From: Corallium rubrum
Taxonomy: Eukaryota; Cnidaria; Anthozoa; Scleralcyonacea; Coralliidae
NCBI GenBank assembly: GCA_964035015.1
Contig: OZ035997.1
Coordinates: 17,645,666 to 17,709,665, forward strand
Direction: 5' to 3'
Length of the DNA: 64,000 nt
Shown here piece after piece: positions 63,507-64,000 of the stretch (positions within the stretch are counted from its first letter, which is position 1; each line of letters starts with the position of its first letter). Under the pieces are notes generated by a model, which did not search any database, was not told the DNA's origin, and saw only the letters and a program-made list of their open reading frames with translations. A program made the position numbers and the translations under genes.

Positions 63507-63979
63507 GCTTTATTTTTGCCAACTTCAGTTAATCCAACAATTTGGACCATTGGTCATGTTGTCCCTGTGCATACCAAGTATATGTTTGATGTGTATGGAC
63601 AAGGGCTACTGACTGTTACAATGGAGGGGAGAGAGGCAAAACATATTGCTCTTCTTAGATTAAGTCTGAATACCACATATCAGAAGCGGTGGGTTGAAAT
63701 TTTCAGGCACAAGTATATAATGCTTGTGTGGTTTCCAGAGCATGGCCATGAGCCATGCTCTAAACAAGTAAAAATGTTTACATCCCACCAAGAGTTTTCA
63801 ATGACACCAATTATTGTTATTGTGGGTTAGAAAAAACTAATGAAAGTGATCTGAAGTCTTCTTTTTGTGGGGACAAGCTGACAACCCTAATTGATGAAAG
63901 TGTGTGCATCAGGGGGAAAAATTGCTGGTTTAGTTTTCTAAAATCTCAACTAGGGATAGCCATCTCAACAAACGTGTGA
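63507..63979 (+). CDS. Transposase-like gene, C-terminal part
   Basis: The frame broken at 61779 resumes here: PTSVNPTIWTIGHVVPVHTK, QGLLTVTMEGREAKHIALL, YQKRWVEIFRHKYIMLVWFP and EHGHEP. After a shift near 63780, DTNYCYCGLEKTNESDLKSS and FCGDKLTTLIDES, which form a CXC...C zinc-ribbon-like end. A stop (TGA) lies at 63977-63979, near the window end. With one copy of GCTAAT removed, the LINE insertion leaves the coding sequence contiguous. Confidence 0.65.
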
Positions 63980-64000
63980 CAAGTCGTATTGTTTAAATCG

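Overview
The window reads as intron-bearing animal nuclear DNA, most likely from a marine invertebrate. Cnidarian is my best guess from the mix of Penelope, CR1/L2-like, Tx1-like and R2/NeSL-like retroelements and CIDE-N and MADF/BESS genes, but the sequence does not prove it. It is AT-rich, repeat-dominated and full of nested insertions. Most coding remains carry single-base frameshifts or stops, which could be decay or uncorrected long-read errors.

Three kinds of non-mobile content stand out. (1) Pieces of a small-RNA gene cluster: 5S rRNA, U1 snRNA and U2 snRNA on the minus strand at 5141-5705, U2 then U1 on the plus strand at 22439-23100, and U2 plus the first bases of U1 at 30536-31067. 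Together they imply a repeating U1 - 5S - U2 unit. (2) A minus-strand gene at 8630-18244 with CIDE-N exons (18151-18244, 17436-17588, 12770-12894) that are phase-compatible with a long transposase-like exon from 11970 downwards. A complete 4.3-kb LINE sits in its second intron. (3) A plus-strand gene at 59279-63979 coding for another transposase-like zinc-binding protein, split by a LINE at 61780-63500. A MADF-MADF-BESS gene lies at 51890-53038 on the minus strand.

Mobile elements, left to right: a Penelope copy split by a LINE (231-2650); a palindromic satellite (2655-2935); a zinc-finger fragment and 5' leader of a U2-associated restriction-like-endonuclease LINE (2940-4317); a shrunken Tx1-like element bounded by U2 sequence (4330-5140); Tx1-like and CR1/L2-like fragments (5707-8625); the intronic LINE (13051-17353); a 5'-truncated Tx1-like LINE ending in U2 (18440-22438) with a terminal-inverted-repeat element in its reverse transcriptase (19945-20765); two tandem NeSL/Utopia-like LINEs at U2 (23400-30535); and a Penelope element (31068-40430) split at a TA by a 6.1-kb Tc1/mariner-like transposon (32801-38915), which itself holds a gag-protease LTR element. 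From 42110 to 51655 there is a head-to-tail array of eight LINE copies separated by GA or GACAGA microsatellites. A CR1-like LINE with an esterase ORF1 (53330-59012) is split by a hAT-like element (56180-58665).

The genes do not form a pathway. The coherent theme is targeting: small-RNA genes and simple repeats act as reusable landing sites for unrelated retroelements, and several insertions can be dated relative to each other from target duplications. The strongest candidates for undescribed biology are the CIDE-N plus transposase-like gene, the two-gene Tc1/mariner-like transposon, and the microsatellite-bound LINE array with a covarying 3' hairpin.
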